Source: Cloacibacterium sp.
GTDB lineage: Bacteria; Bacteroidota; Bacteroidia; Flavobacteriales; Weeksellaceae
Direction of reading: 5' to 3'
DNA length: 39,343 nucleotides
Assembly (NCBI GenBank): GCA_017995195.1
Contig: JAGOJI010000009.1
Coordinates: forward strand, 1-39,343
Made by a program: the position numbers and the translations under genes. Below, in pieces: positions 16,685-25,949 of this stretch. The notes under the pieces are model-generated. The model was not told the DNA's origin. It saw only the letters and a list, made by a program, of their open reading frames with translations, and made no database searches. How positions within the stretch are numbered: the stretch's first letter is position 1; each line of letters opens with the position of its first letter.

Positions 16685-16756
16685 ATGAAAAAGAAATATT
16701 CATTAGACGATTTTCCTTTGGCAAATTTGCCAAAAAACAATATTTATTTTATATAA
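16685..16756 (+). CDS. Possible 23-aa leader peptide of pyrB
   Basis: This is a short frame starting ATG AAA AAG (MKKKYSLDDF...) and ending in ...NNIYFI with TAA at 16754-16756. Its stop overlaps the first two bases of the terminator stem at 16755. The last codons are U-rich (16741-16756). The start is almost at the predicted transcription start, so the mRNA would be nearly leaderless. Chance occurrence of a frame this short is quite possible. The position relative to the terminator is what makes it noteworthy. Confidence 0.4.
   Translation: MKKKYSLDDFPLANLPKNNIYFI
16717..16734. promoter_or_regulatory. Perfect 18-bp palindrome TTTGGCAAATTTGCCAAA
   Basis: The palindrome lies within the pyrB leader, 21 bp before the terminator stem. 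In RNA it would form a 7-bp hairpin with an AATT loop, as a polymerase pause site might. In DNA it could be an operator. Confidence 0.55.
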
Positions 16757-16784
16757 CGAAGTCTTTTTGGCTTCGTTTTTTTTT
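16755..16784 (+). terminator. Intrinsic terminator inside the pyrB leader (candidate attenuator)
   Basis: The stem AACGAAG / CTTCGTT (16755-16761 and 16771-16777) has a TCTTTTTGG loop and runs into nine T residues (16776-16784). It lies between the promoter box at 16671 and the pyrB start at 16798. No other plus-strand gene precedes it, so it should control read-through into pyrB. Confidence 0.8.
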
Positions 16785-16797
16785 GCTAAAATTTTAG

Positions 16798-17691
16798 ATG
16801 ATGCTTACAATTTCAAACTTATCTTCTGAACAAATCCTTGTCATACTCAAGGAAGCCATTGCTTTCTCCGAAGGAAAAACCTCAAAATCTAAAGATCAAA
16901 TTTTCGTTTCCAATCTTTTTTTTGAAGACAGCACCCGTACAAAAACCAGTTTCGATGTTGCAGAACGAAAACTCGGTTTGGAAGTCGTGCCTTTTGATGT
17001 ATCACACTCTTCCGTAAACAAAGGAGAAACGCTGTATGATACAGTAAAAACAATAGAAAGTATTGGTGTCAATTTAGTCGTGATCCGCCATCAAGAAAAT
17101 GAATTTTACAAAAAACTCAAAAACATAAATATCCCCATCATCAATGGTGGCGATGGAACAGGAAATCACCCCAGCCAAACTATGCTGGATTTAATGACAA
17201 TTTATCAGGAGTTTGGAAAGTTTGAAGGTTTGAAAGTGGCTATTGTAGGCGATGTGAAACACAGTAGAGTCGCCAACTCTTCTTCGGAAGCATTAAGAAA
17301 ATTAGGAGCTAAAGTTTACCTCTCAGGTCCAAGAGAATGGTTTAACGAAGGTAGCTTAATGAATGGGACTTACCGTGATTTAGATGGATTAATTGAAGAA
17401 ATTGATGTATTAATGTTGCTTCGCATTCAACATGAAAGACACGACAAAAAATCTTCTTACACCGCTGAAGAATACCTGCGAAAATACGGCCTTAATAAAG
17501 AGAGAGAACAAAAAATGAAACCTTCTGCCATTATTATGCACCCCGCTCCAATTAACCGAGGAGTAGAAATAGATACAGATTTGGTAGAATGTGAAAGAAG
17601 CAGAATTTTCAAACAAATGGAAAACGGGGTTTTCGCAAGAATGGCAATTCTTAAAAATGCGCTCGAACTGAAAGGTTTTGAATTTGAATAA
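16798..17691 (+). CDS. pyrB: Aspartate carbamoyltransferase catalytic subunit
   Basis: The protein is 297 aa, slightly shorter than the usual 305-310. It transfers the carbamoyl group to aspartate, the committed step of pyrimidine synthesis. The carbamoyl-phosphate loop [12 protein letters not shown], the motif [13 protein letters not shown] and [11 protein letters not shown] are present. Two consecutive ATGs (16798 and 16801) are possible starts. No pyrI regulatory-subunit gene follows, so allosteric control of the E. coli type is not expected from this locus. The next genes, carA and carB, make its carbamoyl phosphate substrate. The leader carries a terminator that suggests attenuation. Confidence 0.96.
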   Translation: MMLTISNLSSEQILVILKEAIAFSEGKTSKSKDQIFVSNLFFEDSTRTKTSFDVAERKLGLEVVPFDVSHSSVNKGETLYDTVKTIESIGVNLVVIRHQENEFYKKLKNINIPIINGGDGTGNHPSQTMLDLMTIYQEFGKFEGLKVAIVGDVKHSRVANSSSEALRKLGAKVYLSGPREWFNEGSLMNGTYRDLDGLIEEIDVLMLLRIQHERHDKKSSYTAEEYLRKYGLNKEREQKMKPSAIIMHPAPINRGVEIDTDLVECERSRIFKQMENGVFARMAILKNALELKGFEFE

Positions 17692-17693
17692 TT

Positions 17694-17781
17694 GTATAAA
17701 GTACGATGTACAATGTACAAAGTACTTTCAAAAAATAATTTATTAATACATTGTACTTAGTACATATTACATTTTACAAAA
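17694..17781. repeat. Two blocks of degenerate tandem heptamers before carA
   Basis: Block one (17694-17728) has five 7-mers, four of them starting GTAC followed by three variable bases. Block two (17747-17781) has five 7-mers, each TAC followed by four variable bases, and ends 3 bp before the carA ATG. The blocks are related as partial inverted repeats (GTACAATGTAC against ACATTGTAC). The spacer has no other visible role. Confidence 0.85.
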
Positions 17782-17784
17782 TAA

Positions 17785-18876
17785 ATGGTACAGCAAAAAA
17801 AGAAACTAATATTAGAAAGCGGCGAAATCTTTCACGGAGAAGGTTTTGGAGCCAATTTGGAAACAGAAGGAGAAGTGGTTTTCAACACGGGAATGACCGG
17901 TTATCAAGAACTGATTTCCGACCCGTCGTATTGCGGACAAATCGTTTGTATGACGTACCCTTTGATTGGAAATTACGGCATCAACCGCGACGACTATGAA
18001 TCTATGGAACCCGCCATTAAAGGTTTAATCGTGAAAGAAATTTGCGATTTGCCTTCCAATTTCAGAAATCAGATGACTTTGGACGAGTTTTTCCAAAAAA
18101 GGAATCTTTCGGGAATTTCAGGAATTGACACCCGAAAACTCACAAGGATTATTCGTAATCACGGCGTTATCAAAGGAAAAATCGTAGATTTTGAAAGAAA
18201 TGAAGAAGAGGTAATTTCTGAATTAAAAAACAGCGATTTTCCAACCAATCAAGTTGCACAAGTTTCCACAAAAACGTCTTATGCAGCACCGGGAAGAGGT
18301 TTCAAGGTGGTTTTGGTAGATTTTGGTTCAAAATTGGGTATCATCCGCGAACTTTCTCAGCGCGATTGCGATATTACCGTTGTTTCTCAAGACACGACCG
18401 CCGAAGAAATTTTAATGATAAATCCCGATGGAGTTATGCTTTCCAATGGTCCCGGAGATCCGCAAGATGTAAAAGGTGCTTCGGAAATGATTAACGGATT
18501 GCTAGGAAAAGTTCCAATTTTCGGAATTTGTCTCGGTCATCAACTCATTGGTTTGGCTTGCGGAGCAAAAACCTATAAATTGAAATTCGGACACAGAGGC
18601 GGAAATCACCCCGTTCTGGATTTAAAAACCAATAAAGTCGCCATCACTTCCCAAAATCACGGTTACGCCATCGATGAAAATTCTTTGCAAAACACCGATT
18701 TGGAAGTCACTCACATCGCATTAAACGACAAAACCAACGAAGGTATTCGTCACAAAAAATATCCATGTTTTTCGGTACAATATCACCCGGAAGCAAGTCC
18801 GGGACCGGAAGATGCGAATTATTTATTTGATGAATTTGTTGAGCTAATGTACCAATTTAAGAATGTAACAGTATAA
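17785..18876 (+). CDS. carA: Carbamoyl-phosphate synthase small subunit
   Basis: This is the glutaminase subunit, 363 aa. The N-terminal CPSase domain has ETEGEVVFNTGMTGYQE. The C-terminal class I amidotransferase has the nucleophile Cys249 in GICLGHQ, and the His-Glu pair in QYHPEASPGPED. It delivers ammonia from glutamine to CarB. The ATG at 17785 is preceded by heptamer repeats and not by a Shine-Dalgarno sequence. It is co-directional with pyrB (93 bp upstream) and carB. A frameshifted four-helix-bundle gene now separates it from carB. Confidence 0.97.
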   Translation: MVQQKKKLILESGEIFHGEGFGANLETEGEVVFNTGMTGYQELISDPSYCGQIVCMTYPLIGNYGINRDDYESMEPAIKGLIVKEICDLPSNFRNQMTLDEFFQKRNLSGISGIDTRKLTRIIRNHGVIKGKIVDFERNEEEVISELKNSDFPTNQVAQVSTKTSYAAPGRGFKVVLVDFGSKLGIIRELSQRDCDITVVSQDTTAEEILMINPDGVMLSNGPGDPQDVKGASEMINGLLGKVPIFGICLGHQLIGLACGAKTYKLKFGHRGGNHPVLDLKTNKVAITSQNHGYAIDENSLQNTDLEVTHIALNDKTNEGIRHKKYPCFSVQYHPEASPGPEDANYLFDEFVELMYQFKNVTV

Positions 18877-18895
18877 CAATAGTTAAAACAATAAT
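18864..18895. repeat. Octamer-periodic spacer, left part
   Basis: The 8-mers TGTAACAG, TATAACAA, TAGTTAAA and ACAATAAT run in register across the carA stop codon. The first resembles TGTAACAC at 19271. TAGTTAAA at 18880-18887 recurs exactly at 19262-19269. Confidence 0.6.
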
Positions 18896-18899
18896 CAAT

Positions 18900-19257
18900 A
18901 TGATAAACTTTGAGAATAATCCTTTAATCAATAAAACAGTTCAGTTTTCTTTAGACATTATTGAACTCTGTGAATTGTTGGAGGAAAAAAGAAAGTTTGT
19001 CATTGCAAAACAACTGCTTCGTTCAGGGACAAGCATTGGTGCAAATTCTTTTGAAGCACAAAATCCTTATAGTAAGAAAGATTTTATCAACAAAATTAAA
19101 ATTGCAGCAAAAGAACTTGAAGAAACAAAATATTGGTGATATCTTATGTAAACATTCTAAAAATTATCCTTTCAATGAAGATTTGGAAGCACAGGTTGTG
19201 GAAATAGGAAAAATAATCTATAAAATTTTAAGCACCGGCCTAAAAAACGAAAATTAA
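18900..19257 (+). pseudogene. Four-helix-bundle protein (23S rRNA IVS-type), frameshifted
   Basis: The first frame from the ATG at 18900 reads FVIAKQLLRSGTSIGANSFEAQ and KIAAKELEETKYW, then stops at 19139. The +1 frame continues with ILCKHSKNYPFNEDLEAQVVEIGKIIYKILS to 19257. Together they make the usual 115-120 aa of the four helix bundle/IVP family (TIGR02436-like). One extra base (or two missing) just after the TGG codon at about 19134-19140 breaks it. It sits between carA and carB, flanked by the 8-bp direct repeat TAGTTAAA. Family members occur in rRNA intervening sequences and scattered intergenic sites; their function is not established. A sequencing error could also explain the shift. 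Confidence 0.8.
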
Positions 19258-19262
19258 GCATT

Positions 19263-19310
19263 AGTTAAATTGTAACACTGTTACACTGTTACATTATTAC
19301 ATTGATTTAA
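19263..19310. repeat. Octamer-periodic spacer before carB
   Basis: Six 8-mers in register run from AGTTAAAT (19263) through TGTAACAC, TGTTACAC, TGTTACAT and TATTACAT to TGATTTAA. They end 4 bp before the carB ATG. They continue the pattern seen left of the four-helix-bundle insertion. Confidence 0.8.
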
Positions 19311-19314
19311 AATT

Positions 19315-22300
19315 ATGAAACGAACAGACATAAAAACCATTTTAGTAATCGGAAGTGGACCGATTATTATCGGACAAGCGGCAGAGTTTGATTATGCAGG
19401 TACTCAAGCCTGTTTAGCACTAAAAGAAGAAGGATACAGAGTAATTCTCATCAATTCTAATCCTGCAACGATTATGACTGATGTAGAAATTGCCGACAAA
19501 GTCTACATTGAACCTATTTCTCTACAATTTGTAAGTCATATCATCAGAAAAGAGCGTCCTGACGCATTGTTGCCAACTTTAGGCGGACAAACCGGGCTCA
19601 ATATGGCGGTAGAGTTACAAAAATCCGGAATTTTGGAAGAATACAAAGTAGAGGTTTTGGGAACCAAACTTTCGGCAATTAATCAGGCAGAAGACCGCGA
19701 TTTGTTCCGTGAATTGATGCGAGAGCTCGGCGAACCTGTTCCGGAATCTGATATTGTAAACACCGTAGAAGGTGCTTTGGAATTTGCTAAAAACATTGGT
19801 TATCCCGTGATTGTTCGTCCCGCTTTTACTTTAGGTGGAACAGGTGGTGGAATTGCCAACGATGAGGCCCAGCTGCGAGAAATTACCGAACTCGGACTCA
19901 AATATTCGCCTGTAACACAGTGTTTAATAGAAAAATCCATCGCAGGTTTCAAAGAAATCGAATACGAAGTAATGCGTGATGCCAATGACAACGCCATTGT
20001 GGTTTGCAATATGGAAAACTTTGATCCGGTAGGTATTCACACCGGAGATTCCATCGTGGTTGCACCTTCGCAAACGCTTTCGGATAGAGAATATCAACTC
20101 TTGAGAAACGCTTCACTCAAAATCATCAGAGCCTTAAAAATTGAAGGCGGTTGCAACGTTCAGCTCGCCCTTGACCCCAATTCTTTTGACTACTACATTA
20201 TTGAAGTGAATCCGCGAGTTTCCCGAAGTTCTGCTTTGGCGAGTAAAGCAACCGGCTATCCGATTGCTAAAATCGCTGCAAAAATTGCAGTCGGATTGAC
20301 ACTTGATGAAATGATGAATCCTGTTACAGGAAAGACTTTTGCCTGTTTTGAACCCGCTTTGGATTATGTAGTAGCTAAAATTCCGAGATTCCCTTTTGAT
20401 AAATTTGAAACCGCAGACCGAAGACTTTCTACCCAAATGAAAGCAACGGGAGAAGTAATGGCAATCGGAAGAAATTTTGAAGAAGCTTTGATGAAAGCCG
20501 TTCGTTCTTTGGAAACTGGAATCCAGCATTTAGGGTTAAAGACAAAAGATGCGGAAGTATTGACTGATGAAGATATTGAACGCAGAATTAAGGTTTGTGA
20601 TGACGAGAGATTATTTATTATCGGCGAAGCATTACGACGAGGTTATAGCTGGGAAACCATTGTAGAATGGAGTAAAATAGACAAATTCTTTATTTGGAAA
20701 CTGAAAAAATTGGTTGATTTTGAAAATGTGATTAAAGAGCATAATCCTTTTTCAGATGGAAAAGCGTTGTTGGAGCTTGAAGCCCTAACAACGCTCCAAG
20801 AAACCCTTCTCCAAGCAAAAAAACTAGGATTTTCCGATGTCAATTTAGCCAATATTTGGGGTTGTACACCACGAGAAGTTTTTGATTTTAGAAAAGAGAA
20901 CGGAATAATGCCGGTTTACAAAATGGTAGATACTTGTGCGGCGGAATTTGAATCTTCTACACCATATTTTTACGGAACGTACGAAGAAGAGAACGAAAGC
21001 ATTGCTTCGGACAAAGAAAAAATAATTGTTTTGGGTTCGGGACCAATCAGAATTGGGCAAGGAGTAGAATTTGATTACGCTACGGTTCATTCAGTTTGGG
21101 CGATTAAAGAAATGGGCTACGAAGCCATTATCATCAACAATAATCCGGAAACTGTTTCCACCGATTTTTCAATTTCCGATAAACTCTATTTTGAGCCATT
21201 AACCGAAGAAGATGTAATGAACATCATAGAATTGGAAAAACCAAAAGGCGTGGTCGTTCAGTTTGGTGGACAAACCGCTATTAATTTGGCAGACAAATTG
21301 GCTTCCCATGGCGTTCAGATTTTGGGAACTTCTTTGGAAGATTTAGACAGAGCCGAAAACAGAAATAAATTTGAAGCTACGCTTCAAGAATTGGGCATTC
21401 CGCAACCTTTAGGAAAAACTTGTTTTACCAAAGAAGAAGCCGTAAAAATTGCTGAAGAAATCGGTTATCCCGTTTTGGTAAGACCAAGTTACGTTTTGGG
21501 AGGAAGAGCTATGGAAATAGTGTATTCTGATGCAGAACTCAATCATTATATGGATTTTGCGGTACACATTAATCCGGAGCATCCTATCCTTATTGATAAA
21601 TATTTGGTAGGAAAAGAAGTGGAAGTTGACGCGATTTCAGACGGAGAAACGGTGGTGATTCCAGGAATTATGGAGCATATAGAAAGAGCAGGAGTACACT
21701 CCGGCGATTCCATTGCGGTATATCCGCCACAAAACATCAACGAAAAATGCCGAAAACAACTCATAGAATACACCGAAAAATTAGCCAAAGGGCTTAATGT
21801 AATTGGTTTGATGAACATTCAGTACGTTTTGTTTGAAAATCAAGTATATGTGATTGAGGTAAACCCGAGAAGTTCCAGAACAGTGCCATTCTTATCCAAA
21901 ATTACCGATGTTCCGATGGCAAATCTCGCTACGAAAGTAATTCTCGGTAAAAAATTGAAAGACTTAGGCTACGAAAGCGGACTTGTCCCTGAAAAAGATG
22001 GTGTTTTTGTAAAAGTTCCGGTATTTTCATTCTCAAAACTCACGAAAGTAGATATTTCCCTGGGGCCGGAAATGAAATCTACAGGCGAAGTAATGGGCAA
22101 AGACACGACTTTGGAAAAAGCATTGTATAAAGGTCTCATTGGGGCAGGAAGAAAAGTACCGCTTCACGGAGCAATCCTATTTACCGTTGCCGACAAGCAC
22201 AAGGAAGAAGCCTCCGAATTAGCAAAACGTTTTCACGAAATTGGGTTTAGAATTTGGGCAACGGAGGGCACGGCAAATTATTTTAAAGAAAAAAATATTC

Positions 22301-22539
22301 CATGCAAAATAGGCTACAAAATCGGTGAGGAAAACCTCAACCTAACCGACCTTATCCAAAAAGGCAAAGTGCAGTACGTAGTAAATACCATGACCAAAGG
22401 CAAACAACACGAGAGAGATGGTTTCCAAATCCGCCGTGCTTCAGTAGAAAACGGTGTTCCATGTCTTACTTCCATGGATACGGTAGAAGCTATCCTCAAA
22501 GTAATTGAAAGCATGACCTTTAAAATGAATGCAATGTAG
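19315..22539 (+). CDS. carB: Carbamoyl-phosphate synthase large subunit
   Basis: The protein is 1074 aa, full length for the family. It has two homologous ATP-grasp halves: the first opens with [22 protein letters not shown], the second with [21 protein letters not shown] at about residue 573. The ATP-site motifs [14 protein letters not shown] and [16 protein letters not shown] are intact. The C-terminal MGS-like domain ([27 protein letters not shown]) is the usual allosteric region. It uses two ATP, bicarbonate and ammonia from CarA to make carbamoyl phosphate for PyrB and arginine synthesis. A strong terminator follows. Confidence 0.98.
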   Translation: MKRTDIKTILVIGSGPIIIGQAAEFDYAGTQACLALKEEGYRVILINSNPATIMTDVEIADKVYIEPISLQFVSHIIRKERPDALLPTLGGQTGLNMAVELQKSGILEEYKVEVLGTKLSAINQAEDRDLFRELMRELGEPVPESDIVNTVEGALEFAKNIGYPVIVRPAFTLGGTGGGIANDEAQLREITELGLKYSPVTQCLIEKSIAGFKEIEYEVMRDANDNAIVVCNMENFDPVGIHTGDSIVVAPSQTLSDREYQLLRNASLKIIRALKIEGGCNVQLALDPNSFDYYIIEVNPRVSRSSALASKATGYPIAKIAAKIAVGLTLDEMMNPVTGKTFACFEPALDYVVAKIPRFPFDKFETADRRLSTQMKATGEVMAIGRNFEEALMKAVRSLETGIQHLGLKTKDAEVLTDEDIERRIKVCDDERLFIIGEALRRGYSWETIVEWSKIDKFFIWKLKKLVDFENVIKEHNPFSDGKALLELEALTTLQETLLQAKKLGFSDVNLANIWGCTPREVFDFRKENGIMPVYKMVDTCAAEFESSTPYFYGTYEEENESIASDKEKIIVLGSGPIRIGQGVEFDYATVHSVWAIKEMGYEAIIINNNPETVSTDFSISDKLYFEPLTEEDVMNIIELEKPKGVVVQFGGQTAINLADKLASHGVQILGTSLEDLDRAENRNKFEATLQELGIPQPLGKTCFTKEEAVKIAEEIGYPVLVRPSYVLGGRAMEIVYSDAELNHYMDFAVHINPEHPILIDKYLVGKEVEVDAISDGETVVIPGIMEHIERAGVHSGDSIAVYPPQNINEKCRKQLIEYTEKLAKGLNVIGLMNIQYVLFENQVYVIEVNPRSSRTVPFLSKITDVPMANLATKVILGKKLKDLGYESGLVPEKDGVFVKVPVFSFSKLTKVDISLGPEMKSTGEVMGKDTTLEKALYKGLIGAGRKVPLHGAILFTVADKHKEEASELAKRFHEIGFRIWATEGTANYFKEKNIPCKIGYKIGEENLNLTDLIQKGKVQYVVNTMTKGKQHERDGFQIRRASVENGVPCLTSMDTVEAILKVIESMTFKMNAM

Positions 22540-22543
22540 AATT

Positions 22544-22592
22544 GAGAGCCGAGTCTTCGATAGACAAACGAGAGTCAAGAGTCAAGATAAAA
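22544..22592. repeat. Heptamer-periodic spacer after carB
   Basis: From 22544 the sequence can be read in 7-bp steps, most clearly as two identical GAGTCAA units (22572-22585) followed by GATAAAA. It leads directly into the terminator stem. Confidence 0.6.
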
Positions 22593-22620
22593 AACGAGTG
22601 AAAATTTTCACTCGTTTTTT
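22591..22620 (+). terminator. Terminator between carB and the LuxR-type gene
   Basis: AAAACGAGTGAAAA (22591-22604) and TTTTCACTCGTTTT (22605-22618) form a perfect 28-bp palindrome ending in a T-run, with an A-run on the other side. It can serve the convergent genes carB and the regulator at 22656. Confidence 0.9.
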
Positions 22621-22655
22621 ATATATACTATAATCAAGACAAAGTGTTACTTATA

Positions 22656-23426
22656 TTATATCAATTTATTCTTAGTAGAAAAATTAATGGCTTCAGAGAT
22701 ATTGGTAACTCCAATTTTTTCAAACAATTTTTTTCGGTGAAATTTTATTGTATCGGGTGCTATATGTAGTTTTTCAGATATTTCTTGTATGCTGTAGCCT
22801 TGTGCAGATAAAATCAGGATTTCTTTTTCGCGATCTGTTAAGGAAACTTTTTCTTCCTCTATCCATTTTTGGGAATTCATATTATATTTCCAAACTCTGT
22901 TAGCTTGTTCTTTATGAATAATAATGTTACCGGAACAGGTATTATTAGACAGAGAAAATACACAAATTGCTTTCCAAATTTTGCCCTCTTTAGTAAGAAA
23001 TAATGGAGTGTATTGATGATTGACCAGTATTTTCTTTCCAAATTGGTTAACGATATGAAAATCATAACTAATGGAATATCGTTTTCTTTCCTCAAACGGA
23101 ATTTTTTCGTAGAAATCAAAACCTACTTTATTGATTTTCAGTAAAAGTTCCAATTCATCTTCGGGGGTATTTTTGAGATAAAATTCATAGCCCAATTCCA
23201 TAAATTCTTGTGCGGAATATCCACATAGAAACAATGAATTTTCTGTAGCGTATTCAAATTTTTTGGTAAAATAATCAATGATATAAATACTTTGATACGT
23301 TGTTCTTGCTATTGCGTCCAGCAATTCTATATAATGATGCCGGCAATTGAGATCTTCTTCAGAAAGAAAAGATATGGTATTTGAAGACGAAAAAAAAGAG
23401 TCGGTATTCTTTTGCATCAATTTCAT
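22656..23426 (-). CDS. LuxR-family transcriptional regulator with PAS-like N-terminus
   Basis: The protein is 256 aa. Residues about 30-180 look like a PAS fold (YIIDYFTKKFEYATENSLFLCGYSAQEFMELGYEF, HIVNQFGKKILVNHQYTPLF). The C-terminal 65 residues are a LuxR/GerE helix-turn-helix (SLTDREKEILILSAQGYSIQEISEKLHIAPDTIKFHRKKLFEKIG). There is no receiver domain. It is a likely DNA-binding regulator responding to a small ligand or redox state. This architecture is frequent in Chryseobacterium-type genomes. ATGs at 23426 and 23417 are both possible. The target is unknown; the divergent TonB-dependent receptor-like gene is one candidate. Confidence 0.85.
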   Translation of the reverse strand: MKLMQKNTDSFFSSSNTISFLSEEDLNCRHHYIELLDAIARTTYQSIYIIDYFTKKFEYATENSLFLCGYSAQEFMELGYEFYLKNTPEDELELLLKINKVGFDFYEKIPFEERKRYSISYDFHIVNQFGKKILVNHQYTPLFLTKEGKIWKAICVFSLSNNTCSGNIIIHKEQANRVWKYNMNSQKWIEEEKVSLTDREKEILILSAQGYSIQEISEKLHIAPDTIKFHRKKLFEKIGVTNISEAINFSTKNKLI

Positions 23427-23509
23427 TTTTTTTTACAAAATAGTAAAAACTACACTTGGGAGTAGTGTTTTATATCTCTACCTTGAAATACTTTTGAAAA
23501 ATGAAAAAT

Positions 23510-23564
23510 CATTAAGCTAAATGGCCTTAATGCTAAAAATATTTTACAAATTTAAACAAGCTCT
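23510..23564. repeat. Partial MITE right end
   Basis: The stretch matches the right end of the 239-bp elements at 27573 and 28630, including ATATTTTACAAATTTAAAC and a GCTC terminus, but it lacks about 35 internal bases (the GGCTTCGCC segment). No left end is found. It is followed by TAAGTAG, the start of the second repeat family. Confidence 0.7.
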
Positions 23565-23712
23565 AAGTAGGTAACAAAATTTAATCATATATTTTATTTG
23601 GGCTGCTGAACTTCGTTTGTAAACTTCAAAAATAATAAATAAAATCGTGAGCCACTTTCGGGCTACAACTAACAAACCGGCAATATATATGGATAAAAAT
23701 TGCTATTACTTA
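23565..23712. repeat. Second repeat family, copy 1
   Basis: It begins TAAGTAGGTAAC and ends ATTACTTA, and is similar to 28449-28629 at both ends (AAAATTTAATCATATATTTT near the left, ACTAACAAAC near the right). The ends are imperfect inverted repeats. It overlaps an in-frame N-terminal extension of the next gene, which argues against the upstream GTG start. Confidence 0.65.
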
Positions 23713-23802
23713 TCTTTTTTATCTGCAAAAAACAGCCAACAGCTTTGTAAAAGTAGTAATAAAACACAAATTCAAATTGTCTTACTTATAAATCCTAAAT
23801 CC

Positions 23803-25875
23803 ATGAAAAAAATATTCATTGTAGCCATCTCCTTTTCTTTTTTATCCGTATTCTCACAAGAAAAGAAAAACACAGATTCTTTGCAAACCAAAGAAATTCA
23901 GGAAGTTCTGATTAAATCTCAAAGAAAAAAACAGTTTTCCGACCACGCCAATTACACTTTTGACAAGGAAGCATTGGAAAAAGCAAGACATTCCAAAGAT
24001 TTATTGACTACGCTTCCCGAACTTCAATTGGACCCGATTTCAAATACCGTAACAAGCATCAAAGGCGGGAAAGTTTTGTTTTTGATTAATGGAATTGAAG
24101 CAAGCGACAACCAAATAAAAAGCATTGCACCGACCAATGTGGTAAGAGTGGAATATTTCGACATTCCGCCAACGAGATTTGCGACAAGAGCAGATACTGT
24201 GGTAAATATTGTAACGAGAAACCCTGAAGTTGGGTATTCTTATGGAGCGGATATTACTTCGGCATTGACTACAGGTTTTGTAAACGGCTCTGCTTACGGA
24301 AATTACACAAAAGGCAAAAATAATTTCGGATTAGAGTATCAAATCAATCTTCGGAATTATGATAATAGAATCGTTGATAAAACTTATGAATACGATTTGA
24401 ATAATACCCACTATCGTTCTGCGGAGCAGCAAAAAGACCATTTCGGATATACCAACAACGCTATTACCACACGCTATACCAATATGGAGATGGGAAAATA
24501 TGCATTTCAAGCAAAGTTGAATCTTAACATCAATACTTCATTCAATAACGGAAATGGGCAGAGCACTTTCACACAAGGGACAGTTGCCAATAACAACGGA
24601 ACCATTCACAACAGTGCTTCTGATTATTTGAATCCTACGTTGGATTTATATTATTCAAAAAATATCGGTAAAAAAGATGAATTGAGCCTCAATTTGGTGG
24701 GTTCGCATTACAATACCAATTCCACACAATACGACAGAGAATACGTCACTGCTACCAATCAGGATTTCTTTAACAATGATATGATTTTGAAAGCGAAACA
24801 AAATGGAATCGTAGCAGAAATTGCTCATTCCCACAGTTTTGAAAAGGGAAAACTCAGTTCAGGATACCGCATTTCCAGCAACTCTATTTCCAATGATTTA
24901 CAGAATTTGGCGGGAAAATACAATTACACCGTCAATTATTTAGAGCAGTATCTCTACACCGAATATTCGGGTAAAAAAGATAAATTTTCTTATCGACTTG
25001 GCTTAGGATTGACTAATATTCATAATAAAAGTGCGGAAACCGTAACCGATAATTGGTCACCAACTCCGAAGCTGGTTTTAAGTTATGATTTAGCGAAAAA
25101 TCAGAGTTTAAGGTTTGCAAGCAGCTATGCCCTAAAGAGTCCATCAAGTTCTGCATTAAGCAGTAATATTGTTCAGGTTGTCCCGAATATTGTACAATTT
25201 GGAAATCCCTTATTGGAATCCTATAGTTTGTTTCACAATGATTTACAATATACTTTCAACAACAAATATTTTGATATTAATGCAATATTATTTCACAATT
25301 ATATTCCAAAAGCATACAATCAATTCTTTGTAAACACAGCAAATGGCTACGGTATAACTTATGAAAACTCCAACTTTTCAAGACAGTTTGGTATGCAGCT
25401 AAGTGGTTCTGTAAAACCGTTTGGAAGCAACCTTTTGGTCCTCAAAGCATTTATACTGCCCGTTTCCATAAAAACACAAAGAGCTTCGGGAGTAGAAATG
25501 ACGAATCAATATGTAATGAATAATTTTGTAGTATCATCAAACTACAAAAATCTAAGTTTACAATATCAGTTTAATTTTCCGGTCTATATTCTAAACGGAG
25601 CTTTTCTCTCTACTGATGAAAATAAAAGCCATTTTTTTGCAAGCTATAAATTAAAAGATTGGTCGTTTAGTGCAGGAATGTATTGGATTGGAATGCCATC
25701 GGAATACAAAACGAAAAGTCTGCCTGAAAGTTTGGTAAACTATACAAGGCACACGCAAATCCACAACAACAAAAACATGTTTGTCCTGGGTTTGAGCTAC
25801 GATTTTTCTACCGGAAAAAAACTGCAAATGCAGAAAAAGTTAGAAAATACAACAGCTCCTGCTGCTACTTTTTAA
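23803..25875 (+). CDS. TonB-dependent receptor-like outer membrane protein
   Basis: The protein is 690 aa from the ATG at 23803, where a clear signal peptide starts (MKKIFIVAISFSFLSVFSQ). A plug-like region follows at about 35-140 (KEIQEVLIKSQRKKQF, GGKVLFLINGIEASDNQIKSI, VVRVEYFDIPPTRFATRADTVVNIV). The rest is a beta-barrel rich in alternating aromatic and polar residues. The carboxypeptidase-like N-terminal domain common in Bacteroidota receptors is absent, and no SusD partner is near. The GTG at 23647 would add 52 residues encoded by repeat DNA and is rejected. The substrate cannot be told from sequence. Confidence 0.85.
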   Translation: MKKIFIVAISFSFLSVFSQEKKNTDSLQTKEIQEVLIKSQRKKQFSDHANYTFDKEALEKARHSKDLLTTLPELQLDPISNTVTSIKGGKVLFLINGIEASDNQIKSIAPTNVVRVEYFDIPPTRFATRADTVVNIVTRNPEVGYSYGADITSALTTGFVNGSAYGNYTKGKNNFGLEYQINLRNYDNRIVDKTYEYDLNNTHYRSAEQQKDHFGYTNNAITTRYTNMEMGKYAFQAKLNLNINTSFNNGNGQSTFTQGTVANNNGTIHNSASDYLNPTLDLYYSKNIGKKDELSLNLVGSHYNTNSTQYDREYVTATNQDFFNNDMILKAKQNGIVAEIAHSHSFEKGKLSSGYRISSNSISNDLQNLAGKYNYTVNYLEQYLYTEYSGKKDKFSYRLGLGLTNIHNKSAETVTDNWSPTPKLVLSYDLAKNQSLRFASSYALKSPSSSALSSNIVQVVPNIVQFGNPLLESYSLFHNDLQYTFNNKYFDINAILFHNYIPKAYNQFFVNTANGYGITYENSNFSRQFGMQLSGSVKPFGSNLLVLKAFILPVSIKTQRASGVEMTNQYVMNNFVVSSNYKNLSLQYQFNFPVYILNGAFLSTDENKSHFFASYKLKDWSFSAGMYWIGMPSEYKTKSLPESLVNYTRHTQIHNNKNMFVLGLSYDFSTGKKLQMQKKLENTTAPAATF

Positions 25876-25879
25876 CCTG

Positions 25880-25933
25880 AAAAATCCTTGTCCATTTTTC
25901 GGTTGTACTAAAGTTTGACCGTGGATAAATTTG
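25880..25933 (+). promoter_or_regulatory. Promoter and candidate Ada-type operator of the ICL/PEPM-DinB pair
   Basis: A 31-bp motif at 25880-25910 (containing CTTGTCCATTTTTCGGTTG) matches 29180-29210 in 28 of 31 positions. It includes a -33 TTG (25903-25905), then a 20-bp spacer and a perfect -7 box TAAATTTG (25926-25933). Geometry is identical at the ada promoter. Predicted transcription starts about 12 bp before the ATG at 25950. Confidence 0.75.
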
Positions 25934-25949
25934 CAGAAAATAAAAATGT

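Noticed and set aside
18900-19257. Two separate overlapping small genes
   Set aside because: The two frames together give one continuous four-helix-bundle protein; neither half is complete alone.
23647-23802. GTG-initiated N-terminal extension of the TonB-dependent receptor-like gene
   Set aside because: It is encoded by repeat-family DNA shared with 28449-28629. A proper signal peptide begins at the ATG at 23803.
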